Source: Gambelia wislizenii (taxonomy: Eukaryota > Chordata > Lepidosauria > Squamata > Crotaphytidae). From it: a stretch of DNA of 64,000 nt. The stretch's first letter is position 1, and the number at the start of each line of letters is the position of its first letter. The translations under genes and the position numbers were made by a program. The notes under the pieces were generated by a model. The model was not told the origin of the DNA. It saw only the letters and a list, made by a program, of their open reading frames with translations, and did not search any database. Location of the stretch: NCBI GenBank assembly GCA_030847615.1, contig JAUMIR010000002.1:200615809-200679808 (forward strand), in the 5' to 3' direction. This document shows, piece after piece, positions 54,365 to 64,000 of this stretch.

Positions 54365-54740
54365 TTCCAACATTTCACAGATGAAAAGTGGGATTTGTGT
54401 GGCCAAGCAACATCAGAGCGTGCTCCAGATGGCAAAAGTTATTAATGAAGAACAGACAAGCTAGGAGAGGCTGTAGTGGTTTGCTTTTGCCTGAGCCTAC
54501 TGGAAAGGGCAAGACTCTACCCTCCTTCCCTTTCCACCCTGCTGAGTTAATTGAGTGCAAACTGCTTTTGCACTTTGGACTCAGTTTGCAGCAAGGGAAG
54601 TAAGTTGAGGACAAAGGAGGAAAGTGGGAAGAAGTGAGAAAAAATGGGACATTTTAAAAGCAACTGAGAAAGTGAGACAAGGATAATCAGAACTTCCCCT
54701 GCCTAATTGGGACAATTGGAGAGTATGCAGAAGGTGGAGG
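54365..54740. repeat. unclassified interspersed repeat, copy 2
   Basis: 54365-54550 matches 18040-18240. The following 190 bp (GTGAGACAAGGATAATCAGA, GGGACAATTGGAGAGTATG) probably belong to the same element, which would then be about 380 bp. Confidence 0.55.
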
Positions 54741-54744
54741 GAGA

Positions 54745-55069
54745 GCAGGGTGGCTCCATCCACTTTTAACACTTGTCTCAGGCACTGTGGCCTCTACCTG
54801 CATACCTGGTGCTGGTATACAGCTTCAATGGATGAACCCTGAGGGAATTTGGCCCTTGAAAGAAAAAATAAAACAGGAAGCTCGCCACCCCTGCTACAAG
54901 TACAAGCACCAGTGCTGGGGAGTTGATGTTCACCCAGTGTAGATAATGACGTAGGATAGGCAGCTGCTTGTAAAACTGCTTCTTGACCACATAAAGAACA
55001 GATCTGCACTACTAAGCCTAAGCTGTCAAAAAGCACTATCTGTAGCCAAAAGGTTTAAAAAAACACACC
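54745..55069. other. no gene seen
   Basis: Unassigned. Confidence 0.35.
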
Positions 55070-56905
55070 ATTGGATAACTTGTAGAATACTTCAAAGGTT
55101 AAGGACAGATGAAAAGAAAAAGTAAAAGATGTCAGGAATAGGGTCAGAATCCTGAATGTTTAGTGACCTGGATGTAGGGACATAGAGAACTATTATAATA
55201 ATGAGTGCAAAGAACAAAAGAAGACAACAAAAAAGGCAGAACAAGAGTCCTCTTTCACAAGATCTGAGAGTAAGGATGTTATAAGACCGACAGGAGAACT
55301 CATTATATGATCAGAAAGAAATAAAAAGACAAGCAGTAGATGGGAGAACTATATAAAAGAGGTGAAAGGATGACAGACTCCTTTAAGGAAGAGGCTTTTG
55401 ACAATGAATACACAATCTTAGAAAGTGAAGTAGAAGACACTCTCAAAGTGCTTGGAAGAAATAAATCACCAGGAATAAGTGGCATACCTATAAATCTGAT
55501 TCAAGCTATAGGGATGATGGAATCCATCCAAATTCCAATAAAAATTGACCAACAAATATGGAAAGCAAAGCAATGGCCCATAGGCTGGAAACACTCGATA
55601 TAATTTCAGTCCCGCAAAAAGGGAACACCAAAGATCACAGTAACCATCACACCATTTGCATTAATCTTCCATGCAAGCAAAGTTTTACAACAAAGACTTT
55701 TACCACATATGAAGATAGAAATGCTAGGTGTCCAAGCTGGGTTCAGAAAAGGAAGAGGCAGTAGAGAGCATATTGCAAATATATGTTGGCTAATGGATCA
55801 CACAAAAGAATTTCAGAAGAAAATCAACCTGTGCTTTATGGATGATAGCAAAGCCTTTGGTTGTGTAGCTCATGAAGAACCAATGATTGCTCTAAAAGAA
55901 ATGGGTATGCCAAAATATTTGATTTTCTTGATTTACAATCTATACTTTGGATAACAGACCGCTGTCAAGACAAGATATGGAGCAACAGAATAGTTTCCAG
56001 TTGACAAGAGTAGTAGACAAGGTTGAATTTTATCACCCAATCTGTTTAATTTATACATAAAGCATATCATACAGAAACTCTGAGGAAGTGCAGAAACAGG
56101 GAGAAGAAGAACCAACAATTTAAGATAATGCAGATGAAACCATATTACTTGCAGGAAATAGCAGAGTTGGAATGACTACTGATGAAAATAAAGGAAGAAA
56201 GTACAAAAGCAGGGTTATGACTGAATATCCAGAAGACAAACATAATGGCCACAGATAATTTACATAGCTTGAAAGTGGGTGACGAAGACATTGAAAAGGT
56301 TAAAAATTTGTTATACCTTGGCTCAGTTATAAATCCTACAGAAACTGTTGTCAAGACAAAGGAAGACTACTTAAGACTTGGAAAGGCAGCTATGAACAAA
56401 CTAGGTAAGTTCCTTAAGTGTAAAGATATAGCAAGGGCAAAACCAACTATGCCATAGTATTTCTGATTTCTGTGGATGCTTGTGAAAGCTGGACAGTGAA
56501 GAAAGCAGACAGGAAAAAGATAAATTCATTTCAAATGTGTTGCTGGAGAAGAGTTCTACATATACCATTGACTGCTTAAAAAGAGAAATGATTGGGTCAA
56601 AGAGCAAATCAAGCAATCAAGAGCAAATCACACTAGATGCTAACATGACAAAACTGAGGCTATCATACTTTGGATACATCATGAGACAACATTAGGCATT
56701 GGATGACAATGCTTGATAAAGTTGAAGGCAGTAAAAACAAAGAAAGATGGCATTACAGATGGATTGACTCTATCAAGAAAGCCACAGCTCTAAATTTCCA
56801 AGATGGTTGCAGCTGCAGAGCTGTTGACAACTAGAGCTCATATAGGTCTCCCATTCATAGGGTCACCATAAATCAAAGCTGATGTGCTGCCAAACAAGAA
56901 AAAAT
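55070..56905 (+). pseudogene. BovB (RTE) LINE, 5'-truncated, frameshifted, with 3' end
   Basis: Scattered frames give the RTE/BovB reverse transcriptase in order. They are LESEVEDTLKVLGRNKSPGI (55430), QAGFRKGRGSREHIANICWL (55730), NLCFMDDSKAFGCVAHEEP, ILSPNLFNLYIKHI (56030) and a NADETILLAG remnant of the YADD box with the first D replaced by N (56120). These are followed by LLYLGSVINPTETVVK, CESWTVKKADRKK and LRLSYFGYIMRQH. The element ends GGGTCACCATAAATCAAAGC at about 56865-56905, the tail shared with the SINEs here. Several frameshifts make it dead. BovB is typical of squamates. Confidence 0.8.
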
Positions 56906-58488
56906 TTATGTCAGTGCAGTCTATTGATCCATTTAGCTTGATACTATCCACAATGACTGACATCTGCCCTCCAGGGTTTCAAATGAGTTTCTCCCAGTCC
57001 ATTCTAGAAATTCTAGCAATTGAACTGAGAGCTTGAACATGTACGCTCTGCAACTTAATTATGGCCCTTTCTTTTTTCCATTGTTGCCTTTCTCCTATAA
57101 GCCTTTAATATTTCTTTCTTTATGAGTCAAAACAGTGACCATACGAGAAATGTCAGACAGTTCTCATATGTCAGACATTTCTTCTTGTCATCATTCTTAT
57201 TAAATGTTAGCAATTTGGTTTAAAAATTAGCTCTGTTACTTACTATCACTATTTTTAATGCCACATCTTACCTAGTGAATAAGGCCAAAAAAGACTCCTG
57301 CTCACAATTTCCAAAAGCAAATCACAATTTTCAAAAGCAAATAGACCGTATCCACACAAACCAGCTACCCAACAGTTCCTAAAAGATACAAGATACTTCC
57401 CAAATCTGCCACAGGTTCTGCAAGGCCTCAGCCTTTAAATGGCATGTTTCTTTCTCTTCTGTCAGATACTTTCTGGCTCTGAATAAATGCTTCCCTGGAT
57501 ATTTGCTTTTGTTGAGGGCACACAATAGAGAATTTCAAAGCGCTGCATGCCTGTATGAATCCTACTGCTTGTAACTTTCTACAGTAAGCTGAGGAACACA
57601 CAGAGAGGGGCCCAAACAGTAATGAAGCTTACAGAGCAATGCTAGCAGCTATTGTCTGGATGCCTGGTGTTGCATCAATCATGTACTGTTCCAATGGACC
57701 ACCACTGTTCTGTAAAATATTTCCTCCTATTCATATCGAAGGAGAGGCTTCCTTCAGGCTCCTGCTATTAACCACAAAATTCTGTTTCGTTCCTTCTGCG
57801 GCATCAAGCAAATTCTCCCACCAGAAGGGATAGCTTTTCTGCTGTAGTGGCAAAAAAAAAAAAAAAAAAGAAAAGAAAAAAAAGTAGCATTTGTTTCACA
57901 CACAAGTGCAACACTCTCAGATGAGTTGATGCATATGCTTTTGGAGCTGAGGTCTGAAAGGAGGCATTGAGGGAATGGTGTAACAAAGAAGCAAAGAAGG
58001 AAATCAAAAAGGTGTTCAGTGGATTCACAGCACCACACAATAGCTAAGATCCAGTAAACACATTGGAGGGAATGAGTCTGTGCAGCGTATTTATGCCATC
58101 ATAGACAGGGTAGAGGCTATTCCCACTTCCTTGCTTCCTTCCCAAATATGCAACAGAAGTTGGGGGACTGTAGGGTACTACAGTACTTCATCTCCCCTAG
58201 CCTCAATCAGCTGGAGGGATGCTCCAGGACATGTTGCCACTGATGTTGTGCACTCAGTGAAGATGGAACAAACTGTGTTCCTAGCAGGGCTGCCAGGTGT
58301 CCCTTTCTGTAAGGGATGTCCTTTAATTGAGTCAAAAATGTATTCCTTGTAGGACTGGCAGGTATTCCTTATTATTTAGGCATGTCCCCAGTATGAGGGT
58401 TGGAAAGTTTTTCTTTTTATAAAAACTGAACAAGATGCCAAAAAAAAAAAAATATTTGTTTCAGCTGGCCCTTTTAAATACATGGTTA
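56906..58488. other. no gene seen; minor old repeats
   Basis: A17 at 57850-57867. 58285-58410 holds two related phrases (GGGCTGCCAGGTGTCCC..., GGACTGGCAGGTATTCC...), with a reverse-oriented relative near 59640. Nothing coding recognised. Confidence 0.4.
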
Positions 58489-59032
58489 AGGGTTTGTCTA
58501 CACTGGCAAAAACAATCCCAAAACCCATACTCACCTAATATCCACTGCTCAGTTTTTCCCCCCAGGAAAATCTGGGTCAAAAAGGTTTGCGGTTTGCAGG
58601 GGAAACACCGGATTATTGCCATGTGGTGGCTGCAGATTGGCTTCAGTACAAAGCCAGGGGTGGAGCTTCTAGTGGATGGGACTCCGTTCTGCCAGTGTGC
58701 AGGCTTTAAAAAAAAAAGATTGTGCAAATATCTGTATAAGTGCATCTCCACTTTATTCAGTAATACAGTACTCGGGGTAATGTATATTCACATGCATGAG
58801 TGAAGAGGGGGGGACTGGAGCAGACCCAGCTGTGTGGATGGAAATAATGCAACATATAGGACTCATGATCAGCATAGGACTGCCCTTTTACACAGACACG
58901 AGCTATAATGTGGCAGGATACTCCAATCTCCCATAAGATAAATCCCAGTGAGTTTATGCAGCCACTGCAGATCAAAGAAATCTGCCATGGCTATGAGGTA
59001 GGTTTGGAGTTTTCCACCAGTCTAGACAAGAC
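58489..59032. mobile_element. MITE, family B-like (GGGTTTGTCTACACTGG ends)
   Basis: GGGTTTGTCTACACTGGCAA at the left and CCAGTCTAGACAAGACC at the right are inverted. The interior differs from the family B copies. Length about 544 bp. Target duplication not clear. Confidence 0.55.
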
Positions 59033-59189
59033 CAGAGTTAACTAAAATCGGTGCTTACCTTTGGTATGCTTCCTATTTGTCAGCTCTGTAGAGAAGTAAT
59101 TATTCACTAACTTTCTTCTCAAAGGAAGCAATATTAGCAGTTTTCTTCCCGTACACAGTTCTCATAGTCTGTTTGCAATTTGGGGCTTA

Positions 59190-59470
59190 TCTTGCACAAA
59201 ATTCGCACTTGGGTTTTTTGTATAGAAAATAGCATTTTCTGTGCAGGAAACAGCATTTTCTACATAGGAAATAGTACTGCTATGCAAAAATATTCTTTCC
59301 TGTGCAGAAAATTTTGGTTTCTATGCCAATCAACCACATGCAGATTTTGCACAGAATGAATTCCCAGTTGCACCATTTTCTACACAGGACACAGCATTTT
59401 CTGGGCAGAGAGTAATATTTCTGTATAGAAATATAATTTTCTGCACAAAACAACCGTGTGTGAATTTTGT
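59190..59470. repeat. diverged minisatellite (unit ~20-24 bp)
   Basis: Repeated variants of GCATTTTCTGTGCAGGAAA and its near-complement (TTTCTGTGCAGAAAAT) recur at least eight times, with spacer phrases ATGCACACGAATT-like. Because the unit is itself nearly palindromic, the array can also pair with itself. Confidence 0.6.
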
Positions 59471-59474
59471 GCAT

Positions 59475-60320
59475 AATAAGTCCTGAATTTCAAAGATTCT
59501 TGTCAGTCCAGGATTCTTCTCATCAGGGTTCCTTGAAACTAAAACAACAACAACAAACAAACAAACACATTTTAATTATTCAATTCCCCCCCCCCCCAAA
59601 AAAATTTGTGCCATCTCTATAGCCCTGCATGTCATAAATTTTGGCTGTCCCTTATTGCTATTTTGAAAACCTGGCAACACTAGCCCTAAAGTAAGGCTGT
59701 TTCTGCTTCCCCAAGTGTGTGAGGGCCACCATGACATGCCTGGACACACTTGTGCAACCAATCAGTGGCCAGGGGAGGAAGCTGCGCCCTCAACACCCCC
59801 ACTGCTATTGTGCATCAAGGATGAGGAGTTTTGTGCCAGGAGGTACAAGATACCTCCTGCAACATTCCAGAAAATACATACATCAGCATAACCAAGGATT
59901 ACACCAATATATGTCACCAAGAAGATTCTAGCCTCCACGCACTGATCATAACAATCTACACATAGATTAAAATCAGTGGGGGAAATACCAAAAGGTATCT
60001 ATCTGCCTATTTCCTTCTCCTCCCCTGGTTAACTACAGTGTTGGTGCCAGCAGTGACTTGTAGATCTGCTGCATGGGGGTGGGGGTTTCATAAACACTCT
60101 TACTGCAGCTGCTCCAAATTGTTTGGGAGCTATCTTGGACCTTCTCCCAACAGAGGTAAAGCTCCAGCAGTGCTCCCATATAGCTCAGAGCAGCTGCTGG
60201 AGGAGCAGCCATAGAAAAGGTCTCCAGAGCAACAGATCCACTGGCCTCTTTGGCTGGTCCTTTAATTTCCAACATATCAGTGTTTAACACGTCTACCTAT
60301 AAATAACAAATCCCCACTGA
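59475..60320. other. no gene seen
   Basis: (ACAA)n at 59543-59565 and C11 at 59587. 60033-60290 has an 85-codon minus-strand frame without motifs. Confidence 0.35.
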
Positions 60321-60324
60321 ACTA

Positions 60325-60475
60325 TAAAGCTCATAGGGTGATCTTGTACTCTCTCTCAGCCTGACCTCCTTTGGTGGATTGTTGTGAGGATACAGTGTGA
60401 AGAATTGGAGCCATATGTGCTACCTTGAGCTCTCTGGAATAAAAACGAATGTAACAAATAAAGTAAAGTAAAGCT
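60325..60475 (+). repeat. lizard SINE/L2-type 3' end
   Basis: CTCTCAGCCTGACCTCCTTT, GGATTGTTGTGAGGATACAG, CTACCTTGAGCTCTCTGGAA and an (AATAAAG)n-like tail. Same terminus family as 37430 in the other strand. Confidence 0.6.
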
Positions 60476-60479
60476 ATTT

Positions 60480-60890
60480 TAATTTAAGAAAAAGGGAGTA
60501 TTTTAAAGTGCATGCAATGTTCATTTCTAAGCTCCTCCAATGTTCCATATAGTTAAAGCACTTTTTTAGAAAGGATTGGCACTGGGGGATTTAAAATAAT
60601 GACATAAATGACTAACTGCTTTTAAGGGTGTTGATGAACTTGTACAAAATGGAGTTCAGGAAACAAAACAAAAGAAAATAAAGAGTTGGGTGGAAAATGA
60701 ACATGGTAAAAAGTACATTTCAGTGGGAGAATTTTATTCTCTTACATATCAGATATAAATTAATGGAATGTTCTGAGCATGTGTCTTATTACAGCTCTTT
60801 ATTTAAGATTTATTAGGTTGTTCAACCACAGATTAGCTGATAGATCCACAACTGAGTGGGTGAACTGAATCCACATGAAATGCATTTTGA
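60480..60890. other. no gene seen
   Basis: A/T-rich unassigned sequence. Confidence 0.35.
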
Positions 60891-60894
60891 AATA

Positions 60895-61133
60895 CAGTGG
60901 GCCCTTGGTATCCGCTTGGGTTTGATTCCAGGACCCCTCGGGAATACCAGAATCCGTGGATGCTCAAGTCCCATTATATACAATGGCATAGTAAAATAGT
61001 GTCCCTTATGTAAAACAGAAAAATCAAGGTTTGCCACTTGGAATTTATTATATTGTGTGTGTGTATGAATAAATTCAAGCTATAAATGGTGGAATCTGTG
61101 GATGCCAAATCCATGGATACAGAGGGTTGACTG
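60895..61133 (+). mobile_element. Tigger-like (pogo) non-autonomous transposon, TSD TA
   Basis: CAGTGGGCCCTTGGTATCCG at the left, GATACAGAGGGTTGACTG at the right, TA on both sides. The right TA (61134-61135) is shared with the next element. Confidence 0.85.
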
Positions 61134-61135
61134 TA

Positions 61136-61504
61136 CAGTTAGCCCTCCACATTCACTGAGGTTAGTGGTGCAGGACCCCCACAAAAGTGGAAAAACCACT
61201 TTTATCTGTAGGCTCCCCAAACCATATTTAACACACACACAAAAAGTACGATCCATGGATTCAACCCACCGTGGATGCCTTTGAGGTGGTGAGGTTCCTT
61301 CGCAAGGCAGAAGTAGATGGCTGGCAGGGCTTGCTGCTGCCTTATGCCATTTTTATCAGGGACTTAAAAGCCTCACTGCACATTCCCAGTCTCTCTCAGT
61401 CCCTATTAAAAATGGCAAAGGATAGCTGAGGAGGCAGCAGCAAATATAATCCACAAATAATCAAATCTTCAACGTTTAAACCTGCAAACGTGAAGGGCTG
61501 ACTG
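61136..61504 (+). mobile_element. second Tigger-like family, TSD TA
   Basis: CAGTTAGCCCTCCACATTCA at the left and CAAACGTGAAGGGCTGACTG at the right, TA on both sides. Related in its ends to the GC-rich element at 10215-10716. Confidence 0.8.
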
Positions 61505-61509
61505 TAGTG

Positions 61510-61970
61510 TTCAGTCTGGGCTGGTTTATTTCTGATGGCTGCTTTACCTATTCAAGTCACCACTTGAATAAACAGTAGGGAGCCTTCCCCCTTTATGAGA
61601 GTGACCTTTTACAGCTAAGAAACAGCAATGTCCACAAAAAATAACATGTCAACATCATGGAAAAGATTAATATGAAGTCATTAGTCTCAATAAGAAACTG
61701 CTTGGCAGATTATTATTTGCACTAAATCAATTTAGCACTCACAAACCACACACCTCTGACATCCACCAAAGGTATGTGGCAGAAAACTCCATCCCATAGC
61801 ATGTAAGTTTCAACTGGGAGGCCCATCAGCTTCAGTATGTGCAATGGAGGAGAGCATACCATCTCATCCTTCATCTCAGACAGCAAAATGTAATTGGCCA
61901 GATTTGGTAAACTGCCATGTTGAGGGTCCTTTGAACTTACCTGTACAAACACCCACATTTATGGAGACTC
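61510..61970. other. no gene seen
   Basis: Unassigned. Confidence 0.35.
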
Positions 61971-62022
61971 AGGGCCTGTCTATACAAGAGGAAAAAATGT
62001 GGATTGATGTGCACTAACTCAG

Positions 62023-62390
62023 GGCTTGTCTATACGAGGGGTAAATAAATATGTACGCTTGCGAAAAGGCAACTGTTCGCAAGCATACGAACTGCCTACA
62101 TGGTCCCCCCTAAACTCTGCATGACCCCCTAGCCAGCTGGCCACCGCAAGTGATTTACTCACGATTTTTAAATCTCCTGCTGCCTATTTTTTTTTTTAAA
62201 GCTTCCCCTGGTGTACACAGGTGTCATTTCATATCTACAATGGTACAAAAAAGAAGAATAAAAAGTAAAAATCGCTATTCCATGGACTTACCAGACACTC
62301 ACTTGGCTGGCAATTGAATGTGGCGACCACTGCCGATTCCCCTCTTCCCTAGCCCCGCCTCCTCTGCTAATCCAGCCAATCAGATTCCCC
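62023..62390. mobile_element. family B-type MITE, right end removed by CR1
   Basis: Starts GGGCTTGTCTATACGAGGGG; a shorter related phrase (GGGCCTGTCTATACAAGAGG) precedes it at 61972, so two starts lie in tandem. TTCGCAAGCATACGAA pairs with TACGCTTGCGAA nearby. The element stops where CR1 begins near 62390. Confidence 0.55.
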
Positions 62391-62395
62391 TGCCT

Positions 62396-64000
62396 GTTCA
62401 TATGGGTGACTTCAACTATCCTGATATTTGCTGGCAATCTAACTCAGCCAAAACTACAAGGTCTAGCAAATTCCTTACATGCCTGGAAGATAATTTCATG
62501 GTCCAAAAGGTGGAAGAGGCAACAAGGGGGTCAGTTATTTTAGATCTGATCCTAACCAACAGAGACGACCTTGTTAATGGGGTGCAAGTGGTGGGATCCT
62601 TAGGTGAGAGTGATCATGTTCTCCTGGAGTTTGTTATACAATGGAAAGGAGAAGCCAGGCATAGTCAGACACGCATTCTTGACTTTAGGAGAGCTGATTT
62701 CAATAAACTCAGGGAAATACTGGGGATGATCCCATGGTCAAGAATACTAAAAGAGAAGGGACCTCAAGACGGATGGGACTTTCTCAAAAGGGAGATACTG
62801 AAGGCACAATTTCAAACAGTACCATTGAGGAAGAAAAATGGGAGGTGTCTCAAGAAACCAGGATGGATGACTAAAGAACTTTCAATGGAGCTAAGTTTTA
62901 AACGGAACATGTATAGGAAATGGAAAGGGGGGGAAATCACCAAAGAAGAATTCAAACAGATAGCGAACACGTGTAGGAGTAAAGTCAGAAAAGCTAAAGC
63001 GCAGAATGAGCTCAGGCTTGCTAGGGAGGTTAAGAACAATAAAAAGGGTTTTTTTGGGTATGTCCGCAGCAAAAGGAGGAAGAAGGAAATGATAGGGCCG
63101 CTACGTGGAGAAGATGGCAAAATGCTAACAGGGGACAGAGAAAAGGCAGAATTACTCAACACCTTCTTTGCCTCAGTGTTTTCAGAAAAGGAAAAGGAGG
63201 ACCAACCTGAGGAGAATGGAACAGAGGACACAATAGGGGAAATCCAGCTCAAAATAAGTAAAGAGGTAGTACAGGAATACCTTCTTAATCTAAATGAATT
63301 TAAATCTCCAGGACCAGATGAACTACATCCAAGAGTATTAAAAGAGCTGGCAAATATAATCTCAGAGCCATTGGCAATAATATTTGAGAACTCCTGGAGA
63401 ACAGGAGAAGTCCCAGCAGACTGGAGGAGGGCAAACGTTGTTCCCATCTTCAAAAAGGGGAAAAAAGAGGATCCCAACAACTATCGTCCAGTTAGTCTGA
63501 CATCAATACCAGGGAAGATTCTAGAACAGATCATTAAACAGAGAGTCTGTGAACATTTAGAAGGCAATGCCATAATCACAAAAAGTCAGCATGGGTTTCA
63601 GAGAAACAAGTCATGCCAGACTAATCTGATCTCTTTTTTTGATAAAGTTACCAGCTTGGTAGATGAAGGGAATGCTGTGGACATTGCATACCTTGATTTC
63701 AGTAAGGCCTTTGACAAGGTTCCCCATGACATTCTTGCAAACAAGCTTGTAGAATGTGGGCTAGACAAGTTAACTGTTCAATGGATTTGTAATTGGTTGA
63801 CTGGCCGAACCCAAAGGGTGCTCAGCAGTGGCTCCTCTTCGTCTTGGAAGGATGTGACCAGTGGGGTGCCACAGGGTTCTGTCCTGGGCCCAGTGCTATT
63901 CAACATCTTTATCAATGACTTAGATGAGGGAATTAGGGGCATACTTATCAAATTTGCAGATGACACCAAATTGGGAGGAGTAGCTAATACCCTAGAGGAC
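62396..64000 (+). CDS. CR1 LINE pol, 5'-truncated, open to the right edge
   Basis: From the ATG at 62402 the frame stays open for 533 codons to the window end. It starts inside the AP-endonuclease at [11 protein letters not shown] (GDFN) and includes [12 protein letters not shown] and [10 protein letters not shown], with the catalytic D-H pair. Reverse transcriptase follows: [67 protein letters not shown] (first D), [13 protein letters not shown] (from residue 488) and FADDTKLGG (catalytic DD, from 518). All catalytic RT residues visible so far are intact, with no stop or frameshift, unlike every other CR1 copy here. The N-terminal half of the endonuclease and the leader are missing, so it cannot move by itself. 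The MITE to its left was its target or was cut by it. Confidence 0.9.

Noticed and set aside
62812..63480. 222-codon minus-strand open frame
   Set aside because: Antisense to the CR1 reverse transcriptase; its Ser/Phe/Leu-rich composition comes from complementing Lys/Glu codons.

Overview
This is vertebrate nuclear DNA that reads as squamate reptile, most like an iguanian lizard. The evidence is the mix of repeats: CR1 LINEs ending in the (ATTCTATG)n tail, BovB/RTE fragments, tRNA-derived SINEs with a BovB-like 3' tail, L2 relics, Ty1/copia and BEL/Pao LTR elements, and many small DNA transposons. Species cannot be fixed from the window. I found no host gene I could support, no rRNA or tRNA gene, and no CRISPR array. 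One spliceable-looking open stretch at 16.42-16.71 kb (minus strand) is the only weak host-exon candidate. Essentially all recognisable coding sequence belongs to mobile elements.

Layout. 0-1.0 kb: the 5' end of a minus-strand copia element (LTR, primer site, gag start) that leaves the window on the left. 1.1-2.2 kb: an L2 endonuclease relic split by a 568-bp MITE. 3.3-3.7 kb: a CR1 3' end. 3.85-8.58 kb: a MITE split by a 4.0-kb I/Vingi-like LINE on the minus strand, flanked by a 50-bp duplication. 9.9-29.5 kb: old CR1, SINE, Tigger-like, hAT-like and palindromic repeats, an LTR-like block near 20.6-21.2 kb, and a near-perfect 330-bp hairpin MITE.

29.5-36.5 kb is the centrepiece: a 6,089-bp PIF/Harbinger DNA transposon with terminal inverted repeats and a CTG target duplication. 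It sits inside a 568-bp MITE that also holds a second, 343-bp hairpin MITE. The Harbinger carries three genes rather than the usual two: a DDE transposase in two exons (+), a four-exon trihelix (Myb/SANT-like) protein with a C-terminal coiled coil (+), and a second, different trihelix protein in three exons (-). The first and third genes each have a single in-frame stop; the middle one is intact. A deletion derivative with the same ends and a CAG duplication lies at 45.93-47.11 kb. By analogy with known Harbingers, the trihelix proteins would bind the ends and bring the transposase to them.

37.2-43.5 kb: a Tigger-like element, a decayed BEL/Pao element (LTR, integrase, RNase H, RT; minus strand) and a perfect solo LTR. 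44-52.5 kb: palindromic repeats, the Harbinger derivative, a BovB fragment, and two solo LTRs of one family in opposite orientation, each with an exact 4-bp duplication. 53-61.5 kb: another copy of the 570-bp MITE, a longer BovB relic, a minisatellite and two Tigger-like elements sharing one TA. 62.4-64 kb: a 5'-truncated CR1 whose reading frame stays open for 533 codons to the right edge, the youngest-looking LINE here.
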